Shown here piece after piece: positions 1 through 8,932 of a DNA stretch of 64,000 nt. The first letter of the stretch is position 1; each line of letters starts with the position of its first letter. Made by a program: the position numbers and the translations under genes. The notes under the pieces were generated by a model. It was not told where the DNA came from, made no database searches, and saw only the letters and a list, made by a program, of their open reading frames with translations. The DNA is from Comamonas sp. lk (lineage in GTDB: Bacteria > Pseudomonadota > Gammaproteobacteria > Burkholderiales > Burkholderiaceae_C): NCBI RefSeq assembly GCF_900564145.1, contig NZ_UOOB01000001.1:2234754-2298753 (forward strand). Direction: 5' to 3'.

Positions 1-1121
1 GCAGCCCCGTGTGCGGCCATGCCAAACACGGGCAAGTCGGCCGTGAACTGGCCTGTGATGTCGATGGGGTTGTCGGTTGCGCAAAACGGGATGCGTGTAC
101 GCAAGGCATCGCCCGTGGAAGCTGGCAGCGCAGGCAAAGCCAGGCCCTCATCCGATGCCGTGTCTGCCATCAAGGTTCCTACGCCCCCAGATACCGTAAC
201 GATGGCCAGCCGATTTCCGCGTGGCAGTGGCCCGGTGGAGAAGGCCTGACCCAGGCGAAACATTTCATCCACCGTGCGAGCCCGGATGGTTCCGGTCGAG
301 TCGAATACGGCCTGGTACACCGCATCTTCGCCCGATAGGCTGGCCGTGTGCGACATGGCGGCACGCGCCCCGGCCTCCGTGCGCCCCACCTTGGTCACGA
401 TCACCGGCTTGCCAGCGGCGCGGGCTTTCGCAAGCGCACGCTGCAATGCAAGTCCATCGCGCGTGCCTTCTATGTACGCCAGAATGACCTGAGTCTCGGC
501 GTCGTCGGCCAGCCAGGAAATCATGTCTGCGACAGAAACCGAGGCTTCATTTCCGGTGGTAATCCAATGGCTGAGCCCCAGCCCCGCTTTACGCGCCAAG
601 GAGTATGCATAGGCGCCGAAAGCGCCGCTCTGGCTCACGATGGCCACCGAGCCGGTGTTCGGTACGCCCGCTAACGGCGCCGGAGAAAACGTTGCAAACA
701 GATTTCGCCGGAGACTCATGATGCCCAGGCAATTGGGGCCCAGCAGTGCCATGCCGCCCTCCCGGGCGCGCTTTGCCATGCGAGCTTGGACCTGAGCTCC
801 TTGAAGCCCCATCTCCGCAAAGCCTGAACTGAGCACGACGGCAGAGCGTGTGCCTTGCGCAATCAGCTGCTCAATTGCTGAGTCAACGCCGGCGGCGGGC
901 ACTGCCACAATGGCCAGATCGGCGGGCTCCGGTAAATCCGCAATGGCTGGGTAGGACTTGAGACCCTGCACCTGTGCTGCGGCAGGGTTGACCGGATAGA
1001 TACGCCCCGCGAAACCCAGCTGCTTGAGCAGGTTGACCGGCATGCCGCCTACCTTCTGCGGGTTTTGAGAAGCTCCAATGACAGCGATGCTGTCCGGGGC
1101 GAACAGTGGTTTCAAGTCCAT
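1..1121 (-). CDS. Acyl-CoA synthetase, NDP-forming type (C-terminus off the window)
   Basis: The minus frame is open from an ATG at 1121 to the window edge, giving about 373 residues with no stop. It starts MDLKPLFAPDSIAVIGAS, the Rossmann-type CoA-binding domain of NDP-forming acyl/acetyl-CoA synthetases, and continues into the succinyl-CoA-ligase-like domain (GPNCLG near residue 130, SQSGAFG near 160). The start is supported by GGAGA about 7 bases upstream. The family makes or uses acyl-CoA with nucleotide turnover; the substrate cannot be told from sequence. An ATP-grasp domain would be expected beyond the edge. It lies 23 bases after an IclR-type regulator on the same strand, which suggests co-transcription and a catabolic role. 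Confidence 0.85.
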   Translation of the reverse strand, partial: MDLKPLFAPDSIAVIGASQNPQKVGGMPVNLLKQLGFAGRIYPVNPAAAQVQGLKSYPAIADLPEPADLAIVAVPAAGVDSAIEQLIAQGTRSAVVLSSGFAEMGLQGAQVQARMAKRAREGGMALLGPNCLGIMSLRRNLFATFSPAPLAGVPNTGSVAIVSQSGAFGAYAYSLARKAGLGLSHWITTGNEASVSVADMISWLADDAETQVILAYIEGTRDGLALQRALAKARAAGKPVIVTKVGRTEAGARAAMSHTASLSGEDAVYQAVFDSTGTIRARTVDEMFRLGQAFSTGPLPRGNRLAIVTVSGGVGTLMADTASDEGLALPALPASTGDALRTRIPFCATDNPIDITGQFTADLPVFGMAAHGA

Positions 1122-1144
1122 CCTGATGTCTCCTAGTTAAAGCT

Positions 1145-1960
1145 TTATGTTTGCTCTACGCCGGCTGCCAGCTCGCACCTTCGTACCAGACTCACCAGCT
1201 GGGGTCCGACGTGAGAGATCATTTCCTCCGGGCTCATCTGAGTGCCGGGCACGGCGCAGTTGAAAAGCAGATGTCTGGACCCATGGCGAATGCGGGAACA
1301 CAGGGCAACGCCGTTGACGCCAAAGCCGGCATCGCCAACGTTCACTGCAAAGCCACGCCGCCCCTGCATAGACAGAGACTCGTCGATGCCGCTTTCACAC
1401 CTGGCCAGTTCTTCAGGGCGCAAGGCCTTCAGCTGTTTCAACACCTCGGTGCGTGCGTTTTTGTCAATCGAGTACAGCCAAGCACGGCCCATGGCCGTGC
1501 TTGCCACACTGCGTACGGCACCGACGTCTGGCCGCGCCAGTATTCCGTGGCGATAGGAGCAGGTCTCGACATAGAGCACGTCCAGCCCCATGGGCACACC
1601 AATCGAAACTGCCCCGCGAATCTGGTTGGCCAGCGCCTGTATGTCAGGCTTGGCCTGGGTGCGCAGAGGGATGGAGCTGAGATAGGGGTAGCCCAAGGCC
1701 ACGGCAGCCGGTCCGATGAAATAGCGATCAATGCGCTCATCGTGGTCCAGATAGCCTAGCTCCATCAAGGTGTGGCACAGCCTGGAAACCGTGGGGCGCG
1801 GCAGTCCCAGCAGGTCGGCCAGTTCACTGTTTGCATAAGGCCGTGGCTCGCGCAGAAAGGCTTGCAGAATCATCAGGCCTTTGGCCAGCGTTCCCGCAAA
1901 ATTGGGATTGCTTTCGCGGACGACGTCCACGTCGGATTGGTGCAGAAGCTGGCGGATCAT
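1145..1960 (-). CDS. IclR-family transcriptional regulator
   Basis: 271 residues, the usual IclR length (250-280). An N-terminal winged helix (residues about 25-85, with NSELADLLGLPRPTVSRL as the helix-turn-helix) is followed by the GAF-like effector domain (GYPYLSS, then VASTAMGRAWL and ending MSPEEMISHVGPQL). Regulators of this class often control aromatic or carboxylic acid catabolism. It is immediately upstream of the acyl-CoA synthetase on the same strand, so it probably regulates that transcription unit and itself. The effector is unknown. Confidence 0.9.
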   Translation of the reverse strand: MIRQLLHQSDVDVVRESNPNFAGTLAKGLMILQAFLREPRPYANSELADLLGLPRPTVSRLCHTLMELGYLDHDERIDRYFIGPAAVALGYPYLSSIPLRTQAKPDIQALANQIRGAVSIGVPMGLDVLYVETCSYRHGILARPDVGAVRSVASTAMGRAWLYSIDKNARTEVLKQLKALRPEELARCESGIDESLSMQGRRGFAVNVGDAGFGVNGVALCSRIRHGSRHLLFNCAVPGTQMSPEEMISHVGPQLVSLVRRCELAAGVEQT

Positions 1961-2310
1961 CGATTCAATGTAGGTGAACCGTTCCTGCTTTCAAACCTCA
2001 GTTTCATTATTCAAAACACGCGTAGGCTTTCTTCGGGCAAACCATAGGCATGGGAGAACCTGCTGACAGGCTTTGGCGATCTGGGACGAACTCGCTCGGC
2101 GAGAGCGGGCGGTGTCGCTGCATGCACTGTTTCTGGCCGGGGTGGTGCAGAGCCTGATGGAATAGCTCGATCAGTGTCTGGTCGTCGGAAAACAAGCCCG
2201 GGTTCTTGGGCATCAGGGCGCGATGGGCGCTGCTCTGGGGCTCAGAACGCCCTTGTGAGAGCCTGTTTTTTATATGCAGCCAGGTCCTTTGACTTTTACC
2301 TTGACTCACG

Positions 2311-2348
2311 AATTGATAGCTACTAGCGCATATTTCTTATGGGCTGGA
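2311..2348 (+). repeat. Comamonadaceae intergenic repeat (TTGATAGCT type)
   Basis: AATTGATAGCTACTAGCGCA followed by TATTTCTTATGGGCT. A reverse-orientation relative lies at about 10786-10832 and looser relatives near 21238 and 25400. It is recognised from its recurrence within the window and from general familiarity with Comamonadaceae intergenic sequence. Confidence 0.5.
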
Positions 2349-2360
2349 AGCCAAAACGAA

Positions 2361-2396
2361 CAAAAGCAGCCTGAGTGCAAGCTGCTTTTGTTTTTG
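2361..2396. terminator. Bidirectional rho-independent terminator
   Basis: Nine-base stem AAAAGCAGC / GCTGCTTTT around a ten-base loop, followed by a T-rich run on the plus side. It lies 54 bases past the stop of the minus-strand usp gene and can serve it. Confidence 0.65.
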
Positions 2397-2449
2397 TGTG
2401 AGCGCCTGCTTTCAATCAAGCGAAGCGTAGCTGAGGTTGTGAGATGGCG

Positions 2450-2893
2450 TTAGCGCAGCACCAGCACCGGTATATGCGAATGGGTGAGCACGTGCTGGGT
2501 CTCGCTGCCCAGCAGCAGGCGCTGCAGGCCCTTGCGGCCGTGAGAGGCCATCACGATCAGGTCGCAATCGCGTTTTTTGGCGGTTTCCACAATGCTTTCT
2601 GCCACCAGGTCGGAGTGCACCACCTCGGGGGTCACGCTCACTTTGTGCTCCTGACCCAGGTTTTTGATGCCGCCTAGCAGCACCTGGGCCTGCTCCGTCC
2701 ACTGCTCTTCTATGCGCTTGGCTTCCTTGATGTCCTGCAGATCCGTGCCTTCCATGTAGCTGCGCGGGTAGTGCGAGACCACCTTGAGTGCGACGACGCT
2801 GGCGCCTGAGAGCGCAGCCAGCTCAATGCCGGCGCGTACGGCTTTGTCGGAAAGTTCTGTTCCATCCGTTGCGATGAGGATGCGGTTGTACAT
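2450..2893 (-). CDS. Universal stress protein, UspA family
   Basis: 147 residues, a single Usp domain of normal size. It opens MYNRILIATDGTELSDKAV and ends with the nucleotide-binding pattern ASHGRKGLQRLLLGS, which fits an ATP-binding Usp subclass. It is a cytoplasmic stress protein of unknown client. It is divergent from ccoI, and the 112-base gap contains an FNR-type operator, so it is probably induced under low oxygen together with the cbb3 oxidase genes. Confidence 0.92.
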   Translation of the reverse strand: MYNRILIATDGTELSDKAVRAGIELAALSGASVVALKVVSHYPRSYMEGTDLQDIKEAKRIEEQWTEQAQVLLGGIKNLGQEHKVSVTPEVVHSDLVAESIVETAKKRDCDLIVMASHGRKGLQRLLLGSETQHVLTHSHIPVLVLR

Positions 2894-2957
2894 AGCGAGC
2901 TCCTTTTGGTGGGCGGATTGATGCTTTAAAGCATAGGACGGTGCGGGGTGATGTCAG

Positions 2958-2971
2958 TTGATCAAGGTCAA
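2958..2971. promoter_or_regulatory. FNR/Anr-type operator between usp and ccoI
   Basis: TTGATCAAGGTCAA matches the FNR consensus TTGAT-N4-ATCAA with one mismatch (G for A in the second half-site). It lies 64 bases upstream of the usp start and 34 bases upstream of the ccoI start, so it could act on either. An fnr gene is encoded 8 kb away. The match is seen; binding is inferred. Confidence 0.65.
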
Positions 2972-3005
2972 GCTCATTATGATCCCCTCGCGTTAAGCTT
3001 CAAAC

Positions 3006-5465
3006 ATGTATCACAACCATCCTGTCACGCCTGATCAGGCCACGCAGGTGGCTGCCGGATCAGATCCCCAAGTCCCGCCGCCGGCTGGCAATCTGCTGCT
3101 GGACGACCCACAGGAGTGGAGTTCGTTCGGCCGGCCCGCAGATGCCAAGGCGGCCTCTGCTGCCTCCTTGGACGAACCCACGGCATTTCCGGTCTGGGAA
3201 TCGCATCTGGTATTGGAGGGCATGCACTGTGCGGCCTGTGCGCTCACCATTGAAGAGGCGATGCGCGCCGTACCCGGCGTGCAAGGGGTTGAAGTCAGTG
3301 CTGCCACGCGCCGTGCCCGTGTCGTCTGGCGTCCCGCCCAGGTGCTTCCATCCCAGTGGATGGAGGCCATTGCGCGTGCGGGTTACCGCGCGCTGCCGGC
3401 ACGCGACGCTTTTCTGCGCGAGCTGCGCCAGGCCGAGACCCGTCGCGCGCTGTGGCGCTGGCTGGTAGCCGGTTTTTGCATGATGCAGGTCATGATGTAC
3501 GCGTGGCCGGCCTATGTCTCCAAGCCCGGCGATCTGACACAGGAGTTCGAGACCTTGCTGCGCTGGGCTTCGTGGGTGATTTCTCTGCCTGTCGTGCTGT
3601 TTTGCTGCGGCCCGTTCTTCAAGAGCGCACTCAAAGACATCAGTCAGCGCCGCGTGAGCATGGACTTGCCGGTGGCGCTGGGCATGGCCATCACCTTCAT
3701 CATCAGCACGCTGGGAACCTTTGATCCCTCCGGCCCCTTTGGTCATGAAGTCTTTTTCGACTCGCTGACCATGTTTGTCTTCTTCCTGCTCACCGGTCGC
3801 TGGCTGGAGCTGCGTTTGCGCGATAGCACGGCTGGCGCGCTGGAAGCGGTCATGAATCGCCTGCCGGACTCGGTGCTACGCAAGGCGCCAGACGCAGGTA
3901 CCTTCGAGCGCATTGCCACACGCCGCCTGCGCGTGGGCGATGTGGTGCGCGTGCTCGCCGGCGAAGCCTTTCCCGCAGACGGCACGATTGTGCGCGGCAC
4001 CACCCATGCCGATGAGGCCTTGCTGACGGGAGAATCCACGCCCGTGCTGCGCGCCCAGGGCGATAGTGTGACCGCAGGCAGCTACAACCTTGATGCGGTG
4101 GTGGATGTGCGTGTGGACGGCGTTGGCGCCAACACCCGTTTTGCGCAAATTGTGGATCTGATGGAAAGCGCATCGCTGCAAAAGCCGCAATTGGCCCAGA
4201 TGGCCGACAAGGTGGCGCGTCCTTTTCTCGTCGTGGTGCTGCTGGCGGCGTTGGCGGCGGCCGTTTGGTGGTGGCCCGAGGACCCGGGCAAGGCGCTGAT
4301 GGTGGCGGTGGCTGTGCTCATCGTGACCTGCCCCTGCGCACTGTCCCTGGCCACGCCGGTGGCCATGCTCACCGCCGCCGGCACGCTGGCACGCCATGGC
4401 GTGCTGGTGCGTAATCTCAATGGGCTGGAAGCGCTGGCCGCCATCGATACCCTGGTGTTTGACAAGACTGGGACCTTGACCCGCGACGGCCTGGTGTTGC
4501 GTGCGCTCACTCCTGCTGCCGGGCAGAAGCCGGACGAGCTGCTGGCGCTGGCCGGCTTGCTGGCCAGCCAATCCATGCACCCTGCGTCGCGCAGCGTGGC
4601 GCAGGCAGCGGCCAAGGCCGGAGGATCGGCATCCGCCTGGGTGCTGGAGTCGGTGCAAGAACTGGCCGGGGCTGGTCTGCAGGCCAGTGTTCATGAAATC
4701 AATAGCGCATCCCGCAAGCTGCATCTGCGTTTGGGGTCGGCTGCGCATTGCGGTGTGGCCGAACTGGCGCCGCAGGCATCCGGGCAAAGCGTGCTCTTGG
4801 CACAAAAGACGCCGCAGGGCTGGCAGGCGCTGGCGCAATTTCATCTGAGCGAGGACCTGCGCGATGAGGCACCGCAAGTCATCAAGGCGCTCAAAGCGCA
4901 TGGCGTAAGCGTGTGTTTGCTCTCTGGAGATCGCAATGCGGCCGTGCAGGCCGTGGCGCAAAAGCTTGGCATTACCCAGGCGCAGGGCGACTGCCAACCG
5001 CAGGACAAGCTCGAGCGCATGCAGGCCATGCAGGCGGCCGGTCATCAAGTGGCCATGGTGGGCGACGGCCTGAACGACGGCCCAGTTTTAGCTGGAGCGC
5101 ATATCTCTTTTGCGTTTGGTAGAGCAGTACCGCTGGCACAATCACGATCAGACTTCGTGGTACTGGGAGACAGCCTGGAGTTAGCGCTGCAAAGCCTGTT
5201 GCTGGCCCGACGGACCTTGTCCGTGGTGCGCCAGAACCTGGGCTGGGCAGCAGCCTATAACGCGATCTCTATTCCTCTGGCCCTGATGGGCTGGATGCCT
5301 GCCTGGCTGGCAGGGCTTGGCATGGCGCTGAGCTCTTTGCTGGTCGTCGCTAACGCAGCCCGTCTAGCACGTGCGTTGCCGCTGCAGGTTGCAAATAGCA
5401 ACGCGTCTGACCCCGCGCATCTTGCGCCGGGCACCGTCATGCCACTGACTCAAGGAGGCCGCTGA
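3006..5465 (+). CDS. ccoI: Copper-translocating P1B-type ATPase for cbb3 oxidase assembly
   Basis: 819 residues. An extended N-terminus of about 65 residues precedes a heavy-metal-associated domain with CAAC at residues 75-78. The usual P1B transmembrane helices follow, with the metal motif CPC at 442-444, phosphorylation motif DKTGT at 486-490, HP at 525-526 and GDGLND at 686-691. All key residues are present. In cbb3 loci CcoI moves Cu(I) across the inner membrane for the CuB centre of CcoN. Its stop shares one base with the ccoS start, and ccoN follows. Two short stretches (near 4690 and 5085) resemble the intergenic family repeat. Confidence 0.93.
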   Translation: MYHNHPVTPDQATQVAAGSDPQVPPPAGNLLLDDPQEWSSFGRPADAKAASAASLDEPTAFPVWESHLVLEGMHCAACALTIEEAMRAVPGVQGVEVSAATRRARVVWRPAQVLPSQWMEAIARAGYRALPARDAFLRELRQAETRRALWRWLVAGFCMMQVMMYAWPAYVSKPGDLTQEFETLLRWASWVISLPVVLFCCGPFFKSALKDISQRRVSMDLPVALGMAITFIISTLGTFDPSGPFGHEVFFDSLTMFVFFLLTGRWLELRLRDSTAGALEAVMNRLPDSVLRKAPDAGTFERIATRRLRVGDVVRVLAGEAFPADGTIVRGTTHADEALLTGESTPVLRAQGDSVTAGSYNLDAVVDVRVDGVGANTRFAQIVDLMESASLQKPQLAQMADKVARPFLVVVLLAALAAAVWWWPEDPGKALMVAVAVLIVTCPCALSLATPVAMLTAAGTLARHGVLVRNLNGLEALAAIDTLVFDKTGTLTRDGLVLRALTPAAGQKPDELLALAGLLASQSMHPASRSVAQAAAKAGGSASAWVLESVQELAGAGLQASVHEINSASRKLHLRLGSAAHCGVAELAPQASGQSVLLAQKTPQGWQALAQFHLSEDLRDEAPQVIKALKAHGVSVCLLSGDRNAAVQAVAQKLGITQAQGDCQPQDKLERMQAMQAAGHQVAMVGDGLNDGPVLAGAHISFAFGRAVPLAQSRSDFVVLGDSLELALQSLLLARRTLSVVRQNLGWAAAYNAISIPLALMGWMPAWLAGLGMALSSLLVVANAARLARALPLQVANSNASDPAHLAPGTVMPLTQGGR

Positions 5466-5602
5466 TGGACATTCTCTATGTGTTGATACCGCTTTCGGTC
5501 GTGCTGGTGCTGGCCATTCTTGCGGCCCTTTGGTGGGCAGTTTACCGGGGACAGTTCGAGAGCGTGGAACAAGAAGGCGAGCGCATTCTTCGCGACGATT
5601 GA
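5465..5602 (+). CDS. ccoS: cbb3 oxidase maturation protein CcoS
   Basis: 45 residues, typical for CcoS. It starts MDILYVLIPLSVVLVLAILA, a single membrane helix, followed by WWAVYRGQF and an acidic tail. The ATG overlaps the ccoI stop by one base (TGATG), which indicates translational coupling. CcoS is needed for cofactor insertion into the cbb3 complex. Size, motif and position between ccoI and ccoN make this secure. Confidence 0.9.
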   Translation: MDILYVLIPLSVVLVLAILAALWWAVYRGQFESVEQEGERILRDD

Positions 5603-5665
5603 TGTGGCTCAACGAGCCAGATGAGAAACCAATGAACACTTTGCAAGAAATCTAAGAGGTGCCCG

Positions 5666-7099
5666 ATGGAAGCAACAAATAACAATGCTGTCTATTACGA
5701 CGACAAAGTCGTAAGGCAGTTCTCTATCATGGCCGTGGTGTGGGGGGTGGTTGGTATGGCTGTAGGCGTGTTGATCGCCTCGCAGCTGGCTTGGCCCGAA
5801 CTGAACTTCGGCATTCCCTGGCTCAGCTATGGCCGTCTGCGCCCGCTGCACACCAATGCCGTGATCTTTGCCTTTGGCGGCTGCGCGCTGTTCGCCACCA
5901 GCTACTACGTGGTGCAGCGCACCTGCCACACCAAGCTGTTCATGCCCAAGCTGGCCAGCCTGACCTTTTGGGCCTGGCAGTTGGTGATCGTGGGCGCGGC
6001 CATCAGCCTGCCTCTGGGCTACACCCAGGGCAAGGAGTACGCCGAGCTGGAATGGCCGATTGACCTGCTGATCACCGTGACCTGGGTCTCGTATGCCATC
6101 GTGTTCTTCGGCACCATAGGCATACGCAAGGTCAAGCACATCTATGTGGCCAACTGGTTCTTCGGAGCTTTCATTCTGGCCGTGGCTCTGCTGCACGTGG
6201 TTAACAACATCTCCATCCCTGCGGGCTGGATGAAGAGCTATTCCGCCTATGCCGGCGTACAAGACGCCATGGTGCAGTGGTGGTACGGCCATAACGCCGT
6301 GGGCTTTTTCCTGACCGCCGGCTTTCTGGGCATGATGTATTACTTCATCCCCAAGCAGGCCGGCCGCCCTGTGTACTCGTATCGCCTGTCGATCGTGCAC
6401 TTCTGGGCCCTGATCTTCACCTATATGTGGGCGGGTCCGCACCACCTGCACTACACCGCGCTGCCTGACTGGACACAGTCCGTGGGCATGGTGTTCTCGC
6501 TGATCCTGCTGGCTCCCAGCTGGGGCGGCATGATCAACGGCGTGATGACGCTGTCGGGTGCCTGGCACAAGCTGCGCGATGACCCCATCCTGCGCTTCTT
6601 GATCGTGTCCCTGTCCTTCTACGGCATGTCCACCTTCGAAGGTCCGATGATGGCCATCAAGACGGTGAACGCCCTGAGCCACTACACCGACTGGACCGTG
6701 GGTCACGTGCACTCCGGCGCTCTGGGCTGGGTGGGTCTGATCACCATGGGTTCGCTCTACTACCTGATTCCCCGTCTGTTCGGTCGCGAAAAAATGCATT
6801 CGATGCAAGCCATCGAGCTGCACTTTTGGATGGCGACCATCGGCATCGTGCTCTACATCGCGGCCATGTGGATTGCCGGCGTGATGCAAGGCCTGATGTG
6901 GCGCGCCGTCAATCCGGATGGAACGCTGACCTACACCTTTGTGGAAAGCGTGAAGGCGACCTATCCCTTCTACGTGATCCGCGTCACCGGTGGTCTGCTG
7001 TATCTGGGCGGCATGCTGGTGATGGCATGGAACACCTGGAAGACCGCCATGGCCGGTCGTCCCGTGCGTGTCCCCGTGGCTGCTGCGGCATACGCCTGA
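5666..7099 (+). CDS. ccoN: Cytochrome c oxidase cbb3-type, catalytic subunit I
   Basis: 477 residues, the usual CcoN length, with 12 hydrophobic segments. Conserved metal ligands are visible: H62 in RPLHTN (low-spin haem b), H209 in [10 protein letters not shown] (CuB) and H259-H260 in GPHHLHYT (CuB); further His residues occur in [13 protein letters not shown]. It holds the haem b and haem b3/CuB oxygen-reducing site in the inner membrane. The start is preceded by a GAGGTG-type ribosome site. ccoO follows after 19 bases. No FNR box is visible in the 63 bases before it, so it may be transcribed from the ccoI promoter. Confidence 0.97.
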   Translation: MEATNNNAVYYDDKVVRQFSIMAVVWGVVGMAVGVLIASQLAWPELNFGIPWLSYGRLRPLHTNAVIFAFGGCALFATSYYVVQRTCHTKLFMPKLASLTFWAWQLVIVGAAISLPLGYTQGKEYAELEWPIDLLITVTWVSYAIVFFGTIGIRKVKHIYVANWFFGAFILAVALLHVVNNISIPAGWMKSYSAYAGVQDAMVQWWYGHNAVGFFLTAGFLGMMYYFIPKQAGRPVYSYRLSIVHFWALIFTYMWAGPHHLHYTALPDWTQSVGMVFSLILLAPSWGGMINGVMTLSGAWHKLRDDPILRFLIVSLSFYGMSTFEGPMMAIKTVNALSHYTDWTVGHVHSGALGWVGLITMGSLYYLIPRLFGREKMHSMQAIELHFWMATIGIVLYIAAMWIAGVMQGLMWRAVNPDGTLTYTFVESVKATYPFYVIRVTGGLLYLGGMLVMAWNTWKTAMAGRPVRVPVAAAAYA

Positions 7100-7118
7100 G
7101 CATTGAGGAGTCAAAGCA

Positions 7119-7751
7119 ATGTCTGACAACAACAACGCAGCTCCCAAGAGCTTTTCCCACGAGAAGATAGAGACCAGCAACTTCCTGCTGATCGCACTGA
7201 CACTGTGTGTGTTGGCCATCGGCGGGTTGGTGGAAATCGTTCCGCTGTTCTTTCAGAAATCCACCACGGAAGCCGTGGCCGGTCTCAAGCCTTACACACC
7301 GCTGCAGCTGATGGGCCGCGACGTCTATCTGCGCGAAGGCTGCTACAACTGCCACTCGCAGATGATCCGTCCCTTCCGCGCCGAGACCATGCGCTACGGC
7401 CACTACTCGGTGGCTGGTGAGTTCGTGTACGACCATCCCTTCCAGTGGGGTTCCAAGCGCACGGGCCCCGACCTGCATCGCGTGGGCGGCAAGTACAGCG
7501 ATGAATGGCATCGCATCCACCTGAACAACCCGCGTGATGTGGTGCCCGAGTCCAATATGCCTGCCTACCCCTGGCTTGAAACCAGCAAGGTCGATGACAG
7601 CGCCGTGGCCCAGCGCATGAATGCTCTGCGCAAGGTGGGCGTGCCTTATACCGACGAGGAAGTCGCCGGTGCGCAAGCCCAGGTCAAGGACAAGACCGAG
7701 ATGGAGGCCGTGATCTCCTATCTGCAGGTCCTGGGCCGTGCCGTCAAGTAA
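7119..7751 (+). CDS. ccoO: Cytochrome c oxidase cbb3-type, subunit II (monohaem cytochrome c)
   Basis: 210 residues, normal for CcoO. One membrane helix (about residues 20-45) anchors a periplasmic domain with a single haem c motif, C75-Y-N-C78-H79 in [14 protein letters not shown]. The axial methionine is probably in [10 protein letters not shown]. It relays electrons from CcoP to CcoN. A GAGG ribosome site precedes the start, 19 bases after ccoN. Confidence 0.96.
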   Translation: MSDNNNAAPKSFSHEKIETSNFLLIALTLCVLAIGGLVEIVPLFFQKSTTEAVAGLKPYTPLQLMGRDVYLREGCYNCHSQMIRPFRAETMRYGHYSVAGEFVYDHPFQWGSKRTGPDLHRVGGKYSDEWHRIHLNNPRDVVPESNMPAYPWLETSKVDDSAVAQRMNALRKVGVPYTDEEVAGAQAQVKDKTEMEAVISYLQVLGRAVK

Positions 7752-7768
7752 CAGAGAAGGGACTGGAT

Positions 7769-7906
7769 ATGGATATCACCACCATGCGCATCGTGGCCAC
7801 GCTGGCATCGCTGGCGTGTTTCATCGGCATCTGGTGGTGGGCTTATGCCCGCCGCAACCAGGCCCGTTTTGACGAGGCAGCTCAGCTTCCGTTTCTGGAA
7901 GACTGA
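7769..7906 (+). CDS. ccoQ: cbb3 oxidase small subunit CcoQ
   Basis: 45 residues, MDITTMRIVATLASLACFIG then WWWAYARRNQARFDEAAQLP. One membrane helix with the aromatic WWWAY cluster and a charged tail is typical of CcoQ/FixQ. AGAAGG precedes the ATG. It sits between ccoO and ccoP as expected. CcoQ stabilises the complex, particularly the association of CcoP. Confidence 0.92.
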   Translation: MDITTMRIVATLASLACFIGIWWWAYARRNQARFDEAAQLPFLED

Positions 7907-7933
7907 GGCCGCACACCACAACGAGAACAACCC

Positions 7934-8851
7934 ATGAGCGACTTTATAAACAACTTCTGGTCGGTGTATGTGGCTGCGATTACGCTGCTGGGCATCATTG
8001 GCTGCTTGCTGCTGCTGTTGGTAGTGGCGCGCAAGAAAGTGGTCTCCTCGGCCGACAACACCACGGGCCACGTCTGGGACGGAGACCTGCGCGAACTCAA
8101 CAACCCCATGCCCAAATGGTGGATGGGACTGTTTCTGATCACCATCATCTTCAGTCTCGGCTATCTGGCTGCATACCCCGGCCTGGGTGCTTTCACCGGC
8201 AAGCTGGACTGGACGCAGACTGGCGCCTACGACAAGGAAGTGGCCAAGGCCCGGGCCGATCTGGAACCCATGTATGCCAAGTTCGTCAGCATGCCCACCG
8301 AAGAAATGGCCAAGGACTCCCAGGCCATGGCCATTGGTGAGCGTTTGTTCATGAACAACTGCGCCCAGTGCCACGCTTCGGATGCGCATGGCAGCAAGAG
8401 CTTCCCCAATCTGGCCGACGGTGACTGGCTTTATGGCGGCACACCGGAGAAGATCAGGGAAACCATCACCAACGGCCGCACCGGCGTCATGCCCCCCATG
8501 GCCGCGGCCGTGGGCTCCAGCGAGGATGTGCGCAACCTGGCCAACTATGTGCTCAGCCTCTCCGGCAGCCCGCATGACACGGTTCGTGCCTCGCAAGGCA
8601 AGTCCAAGTTTGTGGCCTGCGCCGCCTGCCACGGTGTGGACGGCAAGGGCAACCAGGCTCTGGGTGCCCCCAATCTGACCGACGACATCTGGCTGCACGG
8701 CTGGGGTGAAGCGGCCATCGTCAACATCGTCAACAACGGCAAGCACAACGAGATGCCCGCCCAGAAGGACAAGTTGACCGAGGCGCAGATTGCCGTGCTG
8801 GCTTCCTATGTTTGGGGCTTGTCCAACAAGGGCAGCCCGGCTCAGAAGTAA
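7934..8851 (+). CDS. ccoP: Cytochrome c oxidase cbb3-type, subunit III (dihaem cytochrome c)
   Basis: 305 residues, standard CcoP. Two N-terminal hydrophobic segments (about residues 8-35 and 60-80) precede two cytochrome c domains with haem motifs C143-AQ-C146-H147 and C229-AA-C232-H233. It takes electrons from soluble cytochrome c in the periplasm and passes them to CcoO. It is the last gene before a strong terminator, so ccoG probably has its own promoter or depends on readthrough. Confidence 0.96.
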   Translation: MSDFINNFWSVYVAAITLLGIIGCLLLLLVVARKKVVSSADNTTGHVWDGDLRELNNPMPKWWMGLFLITIIFSLGYLAAYPGLGAFTGKLDWTQTGAYDKEVAKARADLEPMYAKFVSMPTEEMAKDSQAMAIGERLFMNNCAQCHASDAHGSKSFPNLADGDWLYGGTPEKIRETITNGRTGVMPPMAAAVGSSEDVRNLANYVLSLSGSPHDTVRASQGKSKFVACAACHGVDGKGNQALGAPNLTDDIWLHGWGEAAIVNIVNNGKHNEMPAQKDKLTEAQIAVLASYVWGLSNKGSPAQK

Positions 8852-8860
8852 GCATGCTGG

Positions 8861-8890
8861 AAAGGCGGCGCTCATGCGTCGCCTTTTTTC
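8861..8890 (+). terminator. Rho-independent terminator after ccoP
   Basis: Stem AAGGCGGCGC / GCGTCGCCTT with a TCAT loop and six T residues, 10 bases past the ccoP stop. Confidence 0.85.
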
Positions 8891-8932
8891 GCGTTTGAAT
8901 TTTCAGTCATTACAAAAAATTAAGGAGCTGCC

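Larger units (their letters stand above)
1961..2449. other. Intergenic stretch with repeat and terminator, no supported gene
   Basis: A 100-residue minus-strand frame at 2007-2309 has no recognisable motif and no clear ribosome site, so I do not call it. The stretch holds the family repeat at 2311-2340 and a hairpin terminator at 2361-2396. Confidence 0.6.

Noticed and set aside
2007..2309. Possible 100-residue minus-strand gene
   Set aside because: No ribosome site, no motif, and the repeat borders its start; treated as non-coding.
3876..5048. 390-residue minus-strand frame
   Set aside because: Antisense shadow of ccoI with no domain.
5609..7219. 536-residue minus-strand frame
   Set aside because: Lies antisense to ccoN, composition is His/Gln/Gly-rich as expected from reversed codons, and no motif is present.
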